From the NCBI GenBank assembly GCA_021014325.1, contig CM037462.1, positions 19,488,135-19,552,134 on the forward strand: a stretch of 64,000 nt of DNA. The letters run 5' to 3'. Below, piece by piece: positions 44,110-54,319 of the stretch. Numbering within the stretch: position 1 is the first letter of the stretch; each line of letters opens with the position of its first letter. Below the pieces are notes generated by a model. It searched no databases, had not been told where the DNA came from, and saw only the letters and a program-made list of their open reading frames with translations. A program made the translations under genes and the position numbers. Source of the stretch: Plazaster borealis (lineage: Eukaryota > Echinodermata > Asteroidea > Forcipulatida > Labidiasteridae).

Positions 44110-44699
44110 TTAAGTATCGGACTACACCACACACAACAACAGGTTACACACCTGCAGAATTGCTGATGAAGACAGAAAGTAGTTTCGAATCAGATGAGCA
44201 AGTTCGTGTTCTCAGTCCTCCCAACAAGTCTAGTCAAAACAAATGGGATGGGAACATCATTGAAGTGTGTGGAACGAAAGCTTGAACATGAATATCCTAT
44301 CTCCTGAGTTTTTGAGTGAAAGTGAGTTGGAAACGACCACAGTGGTTGAATCACAGAATTCAGCTAGTACAGATTAGGAAGCAGACTCCTCTAGTAAAAG
44401 TGAGGGTACTAAAACAGAGTCAAACAAACCTGCAGTGGAGTCAGCATCTAAACCGGTTATGGTCAGAAGATCAAAAAGGATATGAAAACCACCAGTAAGG
44501 TTAGACTTGTAGTTTAAAAACCACCAAAACGCCAGTTTGAAAATTTTCAAAAGAAGCAGTTTTATTTCACAAATCATCACCCAAGTAATCATAAAAGAGT
44601 GTGGACTATATAAAAGTCCAATATAGTTTGTATATCAATTACTATTCTATTATGCCACATGTTATGCCATACAAGAGTATGTTTATCTACTGGATATTA

Positions 44700-46041
44700 A
44701 GGGGTTCGTGCAATATGTGCACGGGACCTCTTGTTATTGTTCTGTTTTTTTTCTTTCTTTTCTTCTCCATCTTCTTCTTCTTCTTTTTCTTCTTCTCAGC
44801 AGCATAACTCAAGATTGAAACTGAATTGAACCTTGAAACTCATCAGACAATTGAACCTCAATATGAAGATGGCACAGTCGATGGCGTCATCAGGTGTTGA
44901 ATTACAAGTTTTTTAAAGTTGAAAAATGACCATTTGCTATTTGCTGTATATCCTTGAATTTGAAAGCTATGAACTTCATAGTTAGGCGTCGGATAGATCA
45001 AGACTGGAGCAACATTTGACGCCGAAATCGTATGACCTTCACTTTCGGTCGTACCGGAAGGTCAAAGTTTGTCTTTTTCGGGGCATAACTCAAGATTTAA
45101 ATTGAATTGAACATTGAAACTCATCAGACAATTGAACCTTAATTTCAAGGCGACATAGACTTGTGATCTCATAATGACGTCACCGGGTATCGAAATACAA
45201 TAAATCTAAGTTTAATATATCAAAAAATCATAACTCATGAATCACATGTTTGATTTTTTACAATCTATACATCATCAAACAGGTTGATAAAAGTTCAAAA
45301 AACACTAAACATAACGTGATCCATTTGACCTTAACTTCCGGTTCAAATCTTAAAAACTACTTTTAATTTTAGCAATTTTGGTGTATCAGGTTGTATAACG
45401 TTGAGCCTGCTCAAAATTTTGCACAGAGATAACAACATTCTGACCTTTACATCTGGTAAAAACCGGACGTTAAAGCGCACGTATCTGTTAACCCATATTG
45501 ACATCGCACTATAGTGTATTAACACAATTGTAGGCCCAACGCACACGCTGAACCTATACATGTAAATTGCACATGTAGCTTAGTTAACATGCACATGTAG
45601 CTTAGTTAACATGTGTATGTATTGTACAGCTACATGTGGGAATACATTTTTGTCGCTCGGTGTTTCATTGTATATTGCACACCCAAAGACAGTCCGTCTA
45701 ATAATTATTAAAACATTCAATATTTGAAAAAATTCATAACTCCTGAACCAAACATTGGATATTTACACTCCATACATCATCTGAAAGGTTTTAATAAACT
45801 AAGCACGCGCTACACAAAGTGTGACCCCGTTTGAACTTGAATTCCGTTTCAAACAGGAAGTTGAAATTTAATTTGAAAAGAAATTATAACTTCTGATCAA
45901 CACATTGGATTGTTACAATCTATACATAATTGGGAAAGTATGTAACAACTTAAGAAACGATATACAGAATGTGACCCCATTTAACTTTTACTTCTGGTTT
46001 AAACCGGAAGTTGAAGTTTGATATCGGAAAGAATTTAACTC
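44700..46041. repeat. Degenerate satellite-like array, unit ~145-150 bp
   Basis: Units begin around CATAACTC (near 44806, 45086, 45230, 45735, 45887, 46030). They share an ATACATCATC-type segment, a GTGACCCCATTTGACCTT-type segment and a CGGAAGTTGAA-type segment. Spacing is close to 145-150 bp or multiples of it. Divergence is heavy. A palindromic MITE has landed in the last unit. CT/T-rich low-complexity DNA lies at about 44745-44800. Confidence 0.6.
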
Positions 46042-46208
46042 CTGCCGTCGATTTCACCAAACTCTTCGTAACTTAGGATTAATCCTAGGCAATGCTAAGA
46101 GATAGGACTAGTCTTAAGTTCGGACCAGTACCCAAGACTAGTCCTATCTCTTAGCATTGCCTAGGATTAATCCTAAGTTAGGGAAGAGTTTGGTGAATTC
46201 GACGGCAG
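46042..46208. mobile_element. Near-perfect palindromic MITE, ~167 bp, copy 2
   Basis: CTGCCGTCGATTTCACCAAA at the left is mirrored at the right (TTTGGTGAATTCGACGGCAG). The inner arms share CCTAGGCAATGCTAAGAGAT with the copy at 28888-29049. It interrupts a unit of the degenerate array. Confidence 0.8.
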
Positions 46209-46763
46209 AACCAGACATTGGGTTGATAAGCTAAAATGTCCTCACCAATTCTTTCAATCAAACTTTGCTGACATCACTCACTCACACCTTGTTTTTTGTA
46301 TATAGTTGACAAAAACTGAATCTCTAGTTAATATTTGTTTTATTCCAATACACATAAAATAATGTGCAACTGAGTCATTAGTGTAATGTATTCCCACATT
46401 ATGTTAATGATTACGTTAATGAGCTGAGGTTTGAGCATGCGTACTGCATGCATAGCTTATAATAAAGCACTCATGATACTGGCAAGTACTGTCACACATG
46501 TTCGTTCATTTATTTGCCCAGAACATCACAATACGTTAACAGCCGTTGCCATGGTTTATCTACTCTTTGGTGAACAATATTGTATGCCATCTCGTGTCTT
46601 ACTCGTCTTAACTGTTCAATATTTGTTTTGCAAAACTGTTGGACAAATAACAACATGTGTATTAAGTCTGCTTTAGTGCCTGCATAATTCTAATGATAAG
46701 TTCAGCCTCATTTCTTATTTACCAAATTAACTTAAAGGTGAAAATATATTCTGTTTTGTTTGA
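46209..46763. other. Intergenic DNA, nothing recognised
   Basis: The 81-residue ORF at 46431-46676 has no known features. Confidence 0.4.
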
Positions 46764-47101
46764 AGGTATTGTACACTTTTGGTAACAGCTCAAAAATCAG
46801 TGTCCACATTTTGTGTGATTCAACATATGCATGAACAAACAAACCTGTGAAAGTTTGAGCTATCGAGGTCACGAGAAAATAGTGAAAAGATACCTTATGT
46901 GTTTTCTGTTTTTTCAAACATCCAGTTTTTATCGCGCGTAATAAAAACTATATTGTTTTACTAATTTCTCAGAAACGATAGCATTTTAGGCAGAACTATT
47001 TTAAGGAACCCTTTCTACCATTACTTACTTTAAATCATGTCAGTTATGTGTGAATCTGTGAACATTTGTGATTTTCGATCTTCCAATAGTGTACATGGCC
47101 T
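46764..47101 (-). mobile_element. TTAA MITE, family B, reverse copy (B2)
   Basis: Ends AGGTATTGTACACTTTTGGT and CACTA...ATGGCCT on the inverse; right flank TTAA at 47102-47105. The left flank reads TTGA, one mutation from TTAA. Confidence 0.75.
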
Positions 47102-47178
47102 TTAAGCGAAAGGATCAGCTGTTAATTGTGAGTTGTGCATCTACCACAACAAGGAATCAGCCAATTCGTATACACCAT

Positions 47179-47342
47179 GGGCCCAATTTCACAGAGCTAT
47201 ACTAAGCACAAATCAATTTTTGCCTACCGAAAAAAGAAAGAAATTACCAGCCAAAATACCAGTTCGCTCTTGTACCATTTTCGAAAAGGGTCCCCGTTTA
47301 TTTGTGCTTAGTAGAAAAACTGCAACTCTATGAAATTAGGCC
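47179..47342. mobile_element. GGGCCCAATTTCATAGAGCTG MITE, copy 6
   Basis: GGGCCCAATTTCACAGAGCT at the left and CAACTCTATGAAATTAGGCC at the right. The interior TAAGCACAAAT is mirrored. Moderately diverged. Confidence 0.65.
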
Positions 47343-47985
47343 GTGGACGAATCAAGAACACTGATTACTCGTCATTGACTTATACCAAATAGAATATTAT
47401 GTTTATGATGTTCGTGATAGTCAGGAATCAATTTCAAAAAGCAATCAAACACATCAATTTGCTACGCCCAGAAAAGTCTTGCTTAACTTGTAATTGGTTC
47501 CTTGCTAATCTGTGTAGCAAGTTAACTTGCCAAGCGGTAATCTGTTCTACTTATGCGGTGTGACATTAGCACTTTCACCTCTGTTTATTATTGTTGACAC
47601 CATGCAACTGTTCAAAAGGAAAATAAAGTACAATATATTTCCTAAATGTGTTTCTTTTCATGGTTTTTCCAGTCCAAATGTCACAATCGCCAGTTCAGCA
47701 AGAGCATTGCCCTTGATCACTGATATCCATGGTTATGTCTAATAATAGGTTCCGGCTTAAGCCCAGTCAGTAATTTTTCGAAAACTTGCGCTTTCGGTAC
47801 GAGGCTTTAAACACACCTGTTTAGGAGAGTGACATAGTGGGCATTCCACAGGTTGTGACTATGATCCCTTTTCTTTAATCTTTTCTGTTTTAAACATTGT
47901 GGGCATGACCCCACAATGTAAGAAAAGCCCACAAGTACAGATCCTACTTACAAGTAGCCCCTCAATGTAGCTCTTGTAAGCACAT
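47343..47985. other. Intergenic DNA, nothing recognised
   Basis: The 71-residue ORF at 47527-47742 starts at an ATG but has no family resemblance and no splice context. Confidence 0.4.
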
Positions 47986-47987
47986 CC

Positions 47988-48565
47988 AGACAGAGAGACA
48001 GAGCCTAAGCCAAAGCTAGGTTTCAAACTGACCACCAGAGCCTAAACCAAAGCTAACTGACAGACAGAGCCTAAGCTGAAGCCGGGCTTCAAACAGACAG
48101 ACGGAGCCTAAGCCAAAGCAGACATTAAAACAGACAGACAGAGCCTAAGCAGAAGCCGGGTTTCAAACAAACAGACAGACAGAGCCTAAGCCTGTCCGGA
48201 CTTCAAACAGACGGACAGAGCCTAAGCTAAATCCGGGTTTCAAACAGACAGACAGCCTAAGCCGAAGACGGGTTTCAAACAGACAGACAGAGCCTATGCT
48301 GAAGCCGGGTTTCAATCAGACAGACAGCCTAAGCCAAAGCCGGGTTTCAAACAGACAGACGGAGACTAAGCCAGGTTTCAAACAGACAGACAGAGCCTCA
48401 GCCAAAGCCGGGCTTTGAAGAGACAGACTTAGAGCCTAAGCCAAAGCCGGGTTTCAAACAGACAGACGGAGCCTAAGCCAAAGCCGGGTTTCAAACAGAC
48501 AGAAGGAGCCTAGCCGATGCCGGGTTTCAAACAGACAGACAGAGCCTAAGCCAAAGCCATGGTTT
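47988..48565. repeat. Minisatellite, ~36-bp unit, ~15-16 copies
   Basis: The unit reads approximately CAGACAGACAGAGCCTAAGC followed by CAAAGCCGGGTTTCAAA. Units vary from about 28 to 40 bp through loss of CAGA steps or of the CCAAAGC segment. The array is oriented one way, with the more diverged units at the left edge. Confidence 0.9.
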
Positions 48566-49367
48566 AGAACAGCGCCACACAGCCCAATCGCGGCAATGAA
48601 CATGTAGTTTATTCAGTCAGGTTGGCAGCGCGCCCTCTTCCGACATTAACACCCATTGATGATCTTTGTGGCGGTCATCAGAGCTCACATCGCGGGAAAA
48701 AGGCTTACAAAACCTCTGCTGGTTCCGCATTCAAACCCTATTTACACACCATAGTAGAGATACGTGGCTTCAAAATTAGGTTGATGCTGACAAAGCAATA
48801 AATAAACACATAAAGACAAGTAATTAAAATCAAATTCGAAGATGAAGGGCTGATTGGGTCGAACTGAAACCAATAAGCTAATATTTTGACGTTTTGTCAA
48901 ATCACTATAATAATGCATTTATAATAAGGCCTGTATTATAAACGAGGCAAACGTGAGGTTGGTTTCTACCTCACAATCACATGATTTGGTGAAAAAAATA
49001 ATAATAATCTCAGTGAAAGGTTAGGCATGACGGCTGGATTATGCCCGTCCAGGCTGAGCTGATAATAAGTCCATGGTTTATTTTCAAGTTTGTGAAAAAA
49101 TAATCACAAAATTGAAATTTGTTTCAGGTCATAGGCTATTATGTATGCATGCATTACACAGGCAATTTCTAAGAAGCTTGAAACTAAAATTTGCTGTGTC
49201 CATTAGGCCTACTTGGATTAAAACTTTCTCATGGTCTTTGGTGAATCTGAGAAGAACGGGTAAAACAAACTCGACGTTTCCGCAACATGCTTGATTGTCT
49301 TCATTAGAAAATCTGGAAACTGGCACTGCATAATCTGTGCTGGACTATCCGCTCAATGAAGCATTAA
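48566..49367. other. Intergenic DNA, nothing recognised
   Basis: Overlapping ORFs at 49073-49294 (+) and 49129-49326 (-) are unassigned. No repeat copy was recognised. Confidence 0.4.
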
Positions 49368-49727
49368 AGGCACTGTACACGTTTGGTAATTACTCAAAAT
49401 ATATATTAGCATAAAAACTGACTTGGTAACGAGCAACAGAGAGCTGTTAAAAGTATAAAACATTGTGAGAAACGACTCCCTCTGAAGTAACGTAGTTTTT
49501 GAGAAAGAGGTAATTTCTCAATAAAAGACTTCTTGCAAGAAGCCTTTTATTCCTATCTGAAAGCACACAAATTTGTACAACAAGGGTGTTTTTTCTTTCA
49601 TCATTTTCTTGCAACTTCGATGACCAATTGAGCCCAAATTTTCACAGGCTTGTTATTTTATGCATATGTTGGGATACACCAAGTGAGAACACTGGTCTTT
49701 GACCATTACCAAACGTGTTCAGTGCCT
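49368..49727 (-). mobile_element. TTAA MITE, family A, subfamily 1 (copy A9)
   Basis: TTAA at 49364-49367 and 49728-49731. On the minus strand it has TTTCTCACAATG, and the GTGCCT end lies at the left. It lacks part of the stretch around CTTGCAAGAAG. Confidence 0.8.
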
Positions 49728-50160
49728 TTAAGGCGGGAAACTAGAAACAGGATTCAGCGTGTGTATGGAGCAATGACTCTTCGGCCCTGTGTTCACTGAA
49801 CTGTGTCAGTTGGAAACAAGCTCTGATAGGAGGAGGGTGGGACTTACAGGTCAAGAGGGTGTAGTGACCATGGGGGTGATTCCTTGGCCTGGGATATAGG
49901 ATAGGTGCTCCTGCTAGGTTCACCACTAAAGAAAAACATGAAGTAAACCATAAAGAGATAAACTGATAGACGTGAGTATAAACAATTCGGGATAACACAA
50001 GCAATGATCTATAAACTATTTTATGAATAATAGAGATCCGTTTGTGCAGCCATCGTAATCGTAGACTTGAAATCAGTCGTTCATGTTTGTAAAAACTACC
50101 TTAGCGGTCATTACCGCTAGAGGGCGTGGAGGTATCTATTATGCCAGAGCTTTGTATTGA

Positions 50161-50610
50161 GGGGTGCACCCCACATAGGGAGCAAACAGAGCGTCGGCCT
50201 CATTAATATATTGTAGGCCCTCAAAATGGTTTGTGTTCGACAGATTTGAGAGCCAAAAAAGGGATACAGTGTAAATAATGGGGTTGTTGACTTCAAACTT
50301 GAGGTATTTTGGATGACATAGGCCCTGAAAAAATGGTCTTTTCTCCAAAGATGTCTATGGAACAATTTCAAGATTGATGCTCGGACGTTTGGAAAATTAC
50401 ACTGGTGTAGGGGTGTTTTTATTTGTAGGGAGAATAACTTGACATGCCTTGGGGCTCCCCATATAAAATTGAACATAGGATTACACGTCCAAGAGATAAT
50501 TTTCTCTTTACTGTAAAAAGCTGCGAGACTTTTAAGTATTGTTTTTGTATTTTTGAATATTTAGCATTTTGCACTGTATGCTACGGGAGTTTATTAAGTG
50601 GGGTGCACCC
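50161..50610. mobile_element. Possible short-TIR element
   Basis: AGGGGTGCACCCCACAT at the left and AGTGGGGTGCACCCT at the right are inverse over about 14 bp. GTGCACCCC is itself nearly palindromic, which weakens the evidence. The 119-residue minus ORF spanning the interval (50117-50476) has no known family. Confidence 0.35.
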
Positions 50611-50625
50611 TGAGTTGCGGTGTGG

Positions 50626-50826
50626 CAGAGCTGTGTATTGAGAGAGTTGCGACATGGAGGGACCAGCTTTCTCCGGTCACGTGGTTGCTGGACGCCATTT
50701 TGTTCCAAAATGCAGTACAACCCAATGGGCAGACTAGTCTGGCACCCTGTATTCGCCAATGCATTTTTTGGAGACAAAATGGCTTCTAATCGCAAGTTGT
50801 CGCAACTCTCTCAATATACGGCTCTG
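50626..50826 (+). mobile_element. hAT-like MITE, 201 bp, copy 2
   Basis: Inverse orientation and same length as the 8570-8770 copy, and highly similar. An exact 8-bp duplication CGGTGTGG flanks it (50618-50625 and 50827-50834). The internal CACGTG-containing segment (CCGGTCACGTGG) is conserved. Confidence 0.85.
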
Positions 50827-50939
50827 CGGTGTGGCTTTTGATAGCGCCCTCTTTTGAATCATCCTCCTCCAGCCCATGTTAATTTCCCGTATGTGGACAG
50901 AATCCCCGGGGGACAGATTTCCCTGGGACAGCGGCAACT

Positions 50940-51115
50940 TGCACTAAAGCCATTTTCGGTCCCAAAATACGTGTGCACACACAGGGTGAAAGACTAGTCT
51001 GCACATTGGGTTGCGCTACATTTGGACCGAAAATGGCATCCAGCAACTATACGTAACCAAAGAAAACTGGTTTCTCCATGTCGCAACTTTCTCATTGCTC
51101 TGTTTTGTGCTCATC
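50940..51115 (-). mobile_element. Diverged third copy of the 201-bp hAT-like MITE
   Basis: AAGCCATTTT, AGACTAGTCTGC, CATTGGGTTGCGCTACATTT and CCATGTCGCAACTTTCTCA follow the order of the other copies, but the left terminus is missing. No target duplication is visible. Confidence 0.6.
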
Positions 51116-51267
51116 TCAGACGGAAACTTCTATGGTTGAATTAATATCGTACTGGAATGTAACACCCGGCTATAAGCAGACCCCCGTACATGACGTAAGA
51201 CTCAAGTCGATGTCAAGTTACGGATTCATAATTCATTAAGGAAGAACCGGATGCTTGTATCCAATAC

Positions 51268-51677
51268 TACGGAGCTCTGGAAGTGCCATCCAACTTGTTG
51301 AGATCCTGAGATAATTTACTGCAGGATGATGACATCATAAACGTAACATGACGACATCCTGATATGTTTGATCTCGGGATGACGACATCCTGAAAGTACA
51401 ATGTTGTCTTCCCAAGATAATTTATCTTGGGTTCTTGACATTTTCAGGATGAAATCATCCCAAGATTATCTCGGGAAGTCGTCATCCCGAGATAATTCAT
51501 CTTGGGATGTCGACATCCTTAGATAACATATATCGGGAAGACGAAATCTTACATCAGGATGTCGTCATCCCGAGATAAATCATCTCAGGATGTTGTCATC
51601 TTACGTTGATGATGTCATCATCCTGCAGTAAATTATCTCAGGAACTTAACACGACGGATGGCACTTGCAGAACTCCG
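51268..51677. mobile_element. Third foldback-like element, 410 bp, built of GGATGTCGTCATCC palindromes
   Basis: CGGAGCTCTGGAAGTGCCATCC-type ends are inverted. TCCAATAC flanks both sides exactly (51260-51267 and 51678-51685), and the match extends to 9 of 10 bases (TCCAATACTA against TCCAATACGA). Between the ends, short self-complementary units (ATGACGACATCCTGA, CCCGAGATAATTCATCTTGG) repeat in both orientations. No coding capacity. Confidence 0.75.
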
Positions 51678-51713
51678 TCCAATACGACTTTAGTGAACGT
51701 CAGCTGTAAAACC

Positions 51714-52009
51714 TCTATAGACCCATTGCATAACGCGCAGCGTTTTCACATGCGCCTATCCTGGGTGTCATTTTGGGTGTCAAAATCGTATACAAACATG
51801 CACAAAAGAGAGTTTTGACACCCAAAATGACGCGCATTGTTCGGAGGCGCGCTCCGGGTCTATAGAAATCAATGGATCCCCCTTGCATAACGCGAAACGC
51901 TACAGATACGCTGAGGTCACGCGCACGTTTTTACGCACAGAGAACAGCTATCGTCCAATGATCTGCCTCCTTTTTGAGAGTGTGACGTCATATGCAATGG
52001 GTCTATAGT
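51714..52009. mobile_element. Inverted-repeat MITE with CTATAGACCCATTGCATA ends
   Basis: CTATAGACCCATTGCATAAC at the left is mirrored by ATGCAATGGGTCTATAG at the right. An inner inverted pair (TCATTTTGGGTGTCAAAA and TTTTGACACCCAAAATGA) forms a second hairpin. The interior resembles the sequence near 56976-57055 (CCCCTTGCAYGACGCGCAGC). Confidence 0.65.
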
Positions 52010-52559
52010 AGGCATCGTTTATGTACAACTTTGTGACGTCATTCGTGGAATGTAGGCAAAGCCCTGAAAAGATCACACTCACTATTATTGCCATTATTTC
52101 ATTGTTGTTGTTTTTAACTCTGCCGAAAGCAAGATAACATCCGGGGCTGTACAAAACTGTAGACATGGGACGTCGGAGTAAATTTTGATATAATGTTTTG
52201 CTGTTCTTATTAACGATTGTATTTTGCTCTGCATTTCTTCAGAGATTTCAAATTGAATACGGATTATTACGTCCTTAATACCATGGACAATAATCACAAT
52301 GTTGAATACTATTGTTTCCTTATTCCCCCTTTCATTTCGATTTTGCTAAGCATAATCACTTCCTCGACCTCGACTGCACTAGGTCTCATCTCAGCCAAAG
52401 AAACTTTCAGTGCGGATTTCTCCTCAAGCAACATTACTGTATCTGAATCTTTGAACATCATTTTGAACTAGAAACCAACAAAATCTCACTGAACTTCCAC
52501 TATTTTGAAGTTGGCATTTACCTCGTGGAATGTTATTTAGTTTTTTATTCAGTGGAAGA
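52010..52559. promoter_or_regulatory. Upstream region of the chitin-binding gene
   Basis: This stretch should hold the promoter and 5' UTR. No unequivocal TATA box or initiator was identified; a weak CTATTTTGAAG lies about 65 bp before the start codon. ORFs on both strands here (52217-52471 + and 52094-52297 -) oppose each other and match nothing. Confidence 0.3.
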
Positions 52560-53803
52560 ATGGATGTGTTGATGGATGTACGAGTGATCGTGCTTTTAGC
52601 AGTTTCTCTGTTTCATGTCGCTGAGGCACTTCCGCATAGACGACAAGCCAGGGGTAAGTGTTTGCCAATTCGGTTTAGGTTGTAATTGGCGGGGAAGTAT
52701 GTTCCGTCCGCACAAAAATAGTTTGGGAAGGTTCATATCATTATAAAGTGCTTCGGTGGGGTATTAATGGAGTTTGGACGCACATTATTGTTTAAGTGTC
52801 TTAATGTAGGAGGAGTGATCATGAATATTCATAAGATAGGTCTATATAGCTACTACCTCATCTGGACGACAAGCTGGTTTGAAAATGGGGGGGGGTGGGT
52901 GCATGGGGAGGGGATGGGGGGGTAGTCATGGGCACGATACCCACCCTGCCCATCTCTCATGCAAGTATCGATTCGTTCCATATTTTAACACCTACATTTT
53001 GGTTGAGCGAGCTAAATGTTTTTACAGAAGCACCCGTCACTCGTGTCCTTATTTATAGCATGGGGTTTAGGACTGCAACTTAGAGAGGTGATGCAAATTG
53101 AGTAAAATTTGGTGATCTTCATTTATAAACCTTAAATGTTGAAAAGTTGTAGCCTTCATACAAGGGACTGGTTCCCAAGGATGATACCTGTTTAGTTCTG
53201 CCCAAGTTGACTTGGCTGTTCGTCTTCTTTGCTCCCTCTCCAGTTGCCGACGTTTCGTCTACAGATGGCTTTACATGCAACGGAAAAACCAACGGGTACT
53301 ACGCTGATCCAGAAACTTGCAGACTGTATTATATTTGTGAAGATGGTTTCATATACCACTTGCCTTGCGAAGCAGGTACCTACTTTGACCCTGTGACCGT
53401 TACCTGTAACTTCATCGAAGACGTTCAGTGCAACGCCCCAAACTTACCGCTCTTTTGCGACTCTCGTCCAAACGGAGTGTATCCAGACACCGAAGACTGT
53501 GCGAGTTTCTACATTTGTTACGTCGGTTTGACTTTCCCGTCAAATTGCTATGACGGTCTCCTGTGGAGCCAAGATGAGGAAAACTGTGTCTTGGCTCAAC
53601 ATGTCAACTGCGATCTTTCGCAGGAGTCTTTCTCATGCGATGGGCTAGGTCATGGTTACTACCCAGATCCAGCTGACTGTACTGCGTACTACCACTGCGC
53701 AGGCAGTAACATACCTTATCGCACGAGCTGTGGCGAGTTATATTGGAACCAGCAGATCGGTGGCTGTGATTGGCCCAACAATGTAGCTTGCAACGCTAAG
53801 TAG
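52560..53803 (+). CDS. Secreted protein with three chitin-binding type-2 (CBM14) domains; two exons
   Basis: Exon 1 is 52560-52653 and exon 2 is 53244-53803, giving 217 residues. Donor GG|GTAAGTG and acceptor CCTCTCCAG|TT fit the consensus, and the phases agree (one base from exon 1 plus two from exon 2 make the Val codon). Residues 1-23 form a signal peptide (VRVIVLLAVSLFHVAEA); M5 is an alternative start. A basic HRRQAR stretch follows and could be a processing site. Three domains follow, near residues 41-92, 101-152 and 161-213, each with six cysteines in peritrophin-A order and aromatic patterns such as YYADPETC and YYPDPADC. Three disulfides per domain are expected. The family binds chitin or similar glycans in gut linings, matrices or mucus. 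No enzyme or membrane anchor is present. Confidence 0.88.
52654..53243 (+). other. Intron of the chitin-binding gene, 590 bp
   Basis: GTAAGTG donor and pyrimidine-rich TTTGCTCCCTCTCCAG acceptor; phase 1. It contains a G-rich low-complexity tract at about 52888-52924. The sequence just before the acceptor is open in the downstream frame, so an ORF can appear to start at 53207, but that start lacks the signal peptide supplied by exon 1. Confidence 0.85.
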
Positions 53804-54318
53804 TTTTATAACATACCTTGATCATACCTAAAAGCGCCACATCTCTATCTTGATTGATGAGAGTGTGGCAGGGTTAGGGGGCTTTGTAGCCCATTATAAA
53901 CCCTAACCCATGTGTGACAGTTCGGTTTTGAAGCTTAGGAGTGTAGGGGCAGAGACCGCACTTTGTGGTAGCTGGTTCCAAAGGCCTGTGTAGTTTGCCT
54001 TTTATTTGAGCTATACAAAATTATTTTATTAAAACTGCACTCCATTTTTGTTCTTGATATTAACAGCTTTACAGAAACAATCAGTTTTATGTAGATTTTG
54101 AAATCTTACGATACCATTGAGGCCCTCTATATACCATTCACATCTTGATTTCCTTTTATTTAAATTATTACCACATTATTTGTGCCCTTACACATACGCC
54201 AACTTACGGGGTAGGCCTACTTAACAATGGAACAATGCAACCCTACAAGGTTTTCTTTGTTCTAGTGGATAGGCTAACCCACAGAGATTTTCTTGAGAAA
54301 AGGGAATAATAGAACAAC
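53804..54318 (+). promoter_or_regulatory. 3' flank of the chitin-binding gene with a possible polyadenylation signal
   Basis: ATTAAA at 54028-54033, about 225 bp after the stop, is the nearest acceptable polyadenylation hexamer, in an AT-rich context. No AATAAA was found nearer. The rest is featureless. Confidence 0.35.
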
Positions 54319-54319
54319 A

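Larger units (their letters stand above)
41235..44520 (+). mobile_element. Decayed Ty3/gypsy (Mag/SURL-like) pol with nested insertions
   Basis: Pol pieces appear in order in shifting frames: a pre-RT segment (AEPEYCKPRPVPYK near 41430); RT with VPKADKTVRLCGD near 41550, SHAYAQLNVEKESQPYLT near 41670 and RFLPGLATVLQPL near 41980; RNase H with TDHKATITILGPKSA and RMQRWAYFVSMYDYKV (42729-42926); the integrase zinc-binding region (LHAEHPSIVSMKSIARSF near 43210); integrase core pieces with VDSNSKWIEV and SDNGPQF (43430-43580); and YRTTPH plus GYTPAELLM after an insertion (44114-44170). It ends with a basic RRSKRI-type tail near 44490. The catalytic Tyr-x-Asp-Asp stretch of RT is not intact. There are stops and frameshifts throughout and no LTRs were recognised, so it cannot move on its own. 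Confidence 0.85.

Noticed and set aside
41235..44520. Active Ty3 retrotransposon
   Set aside because: Many stops and frameshifts, a damaged RT active site, three nested insertions and no LTR pair.
44601..44807. Phe-rich 68-residue ORF
   Set aside because: Produced by the CT/T low-complexity tract. No protein family has this composition pattern.
47988..48565. CRISPR-like array
   Set aside because: Units are contiguous and diverged with no unique spacers, and the genome is eukaryotic. It is a minisatellite.
53207..53242. Alternative start of the chitin-binding protein at 53207
   Set aside because: The segment lies in the intron before a strong acceptor and lacks a full signal peptide. Exon 1 at 52560 gives a proper one in phase.
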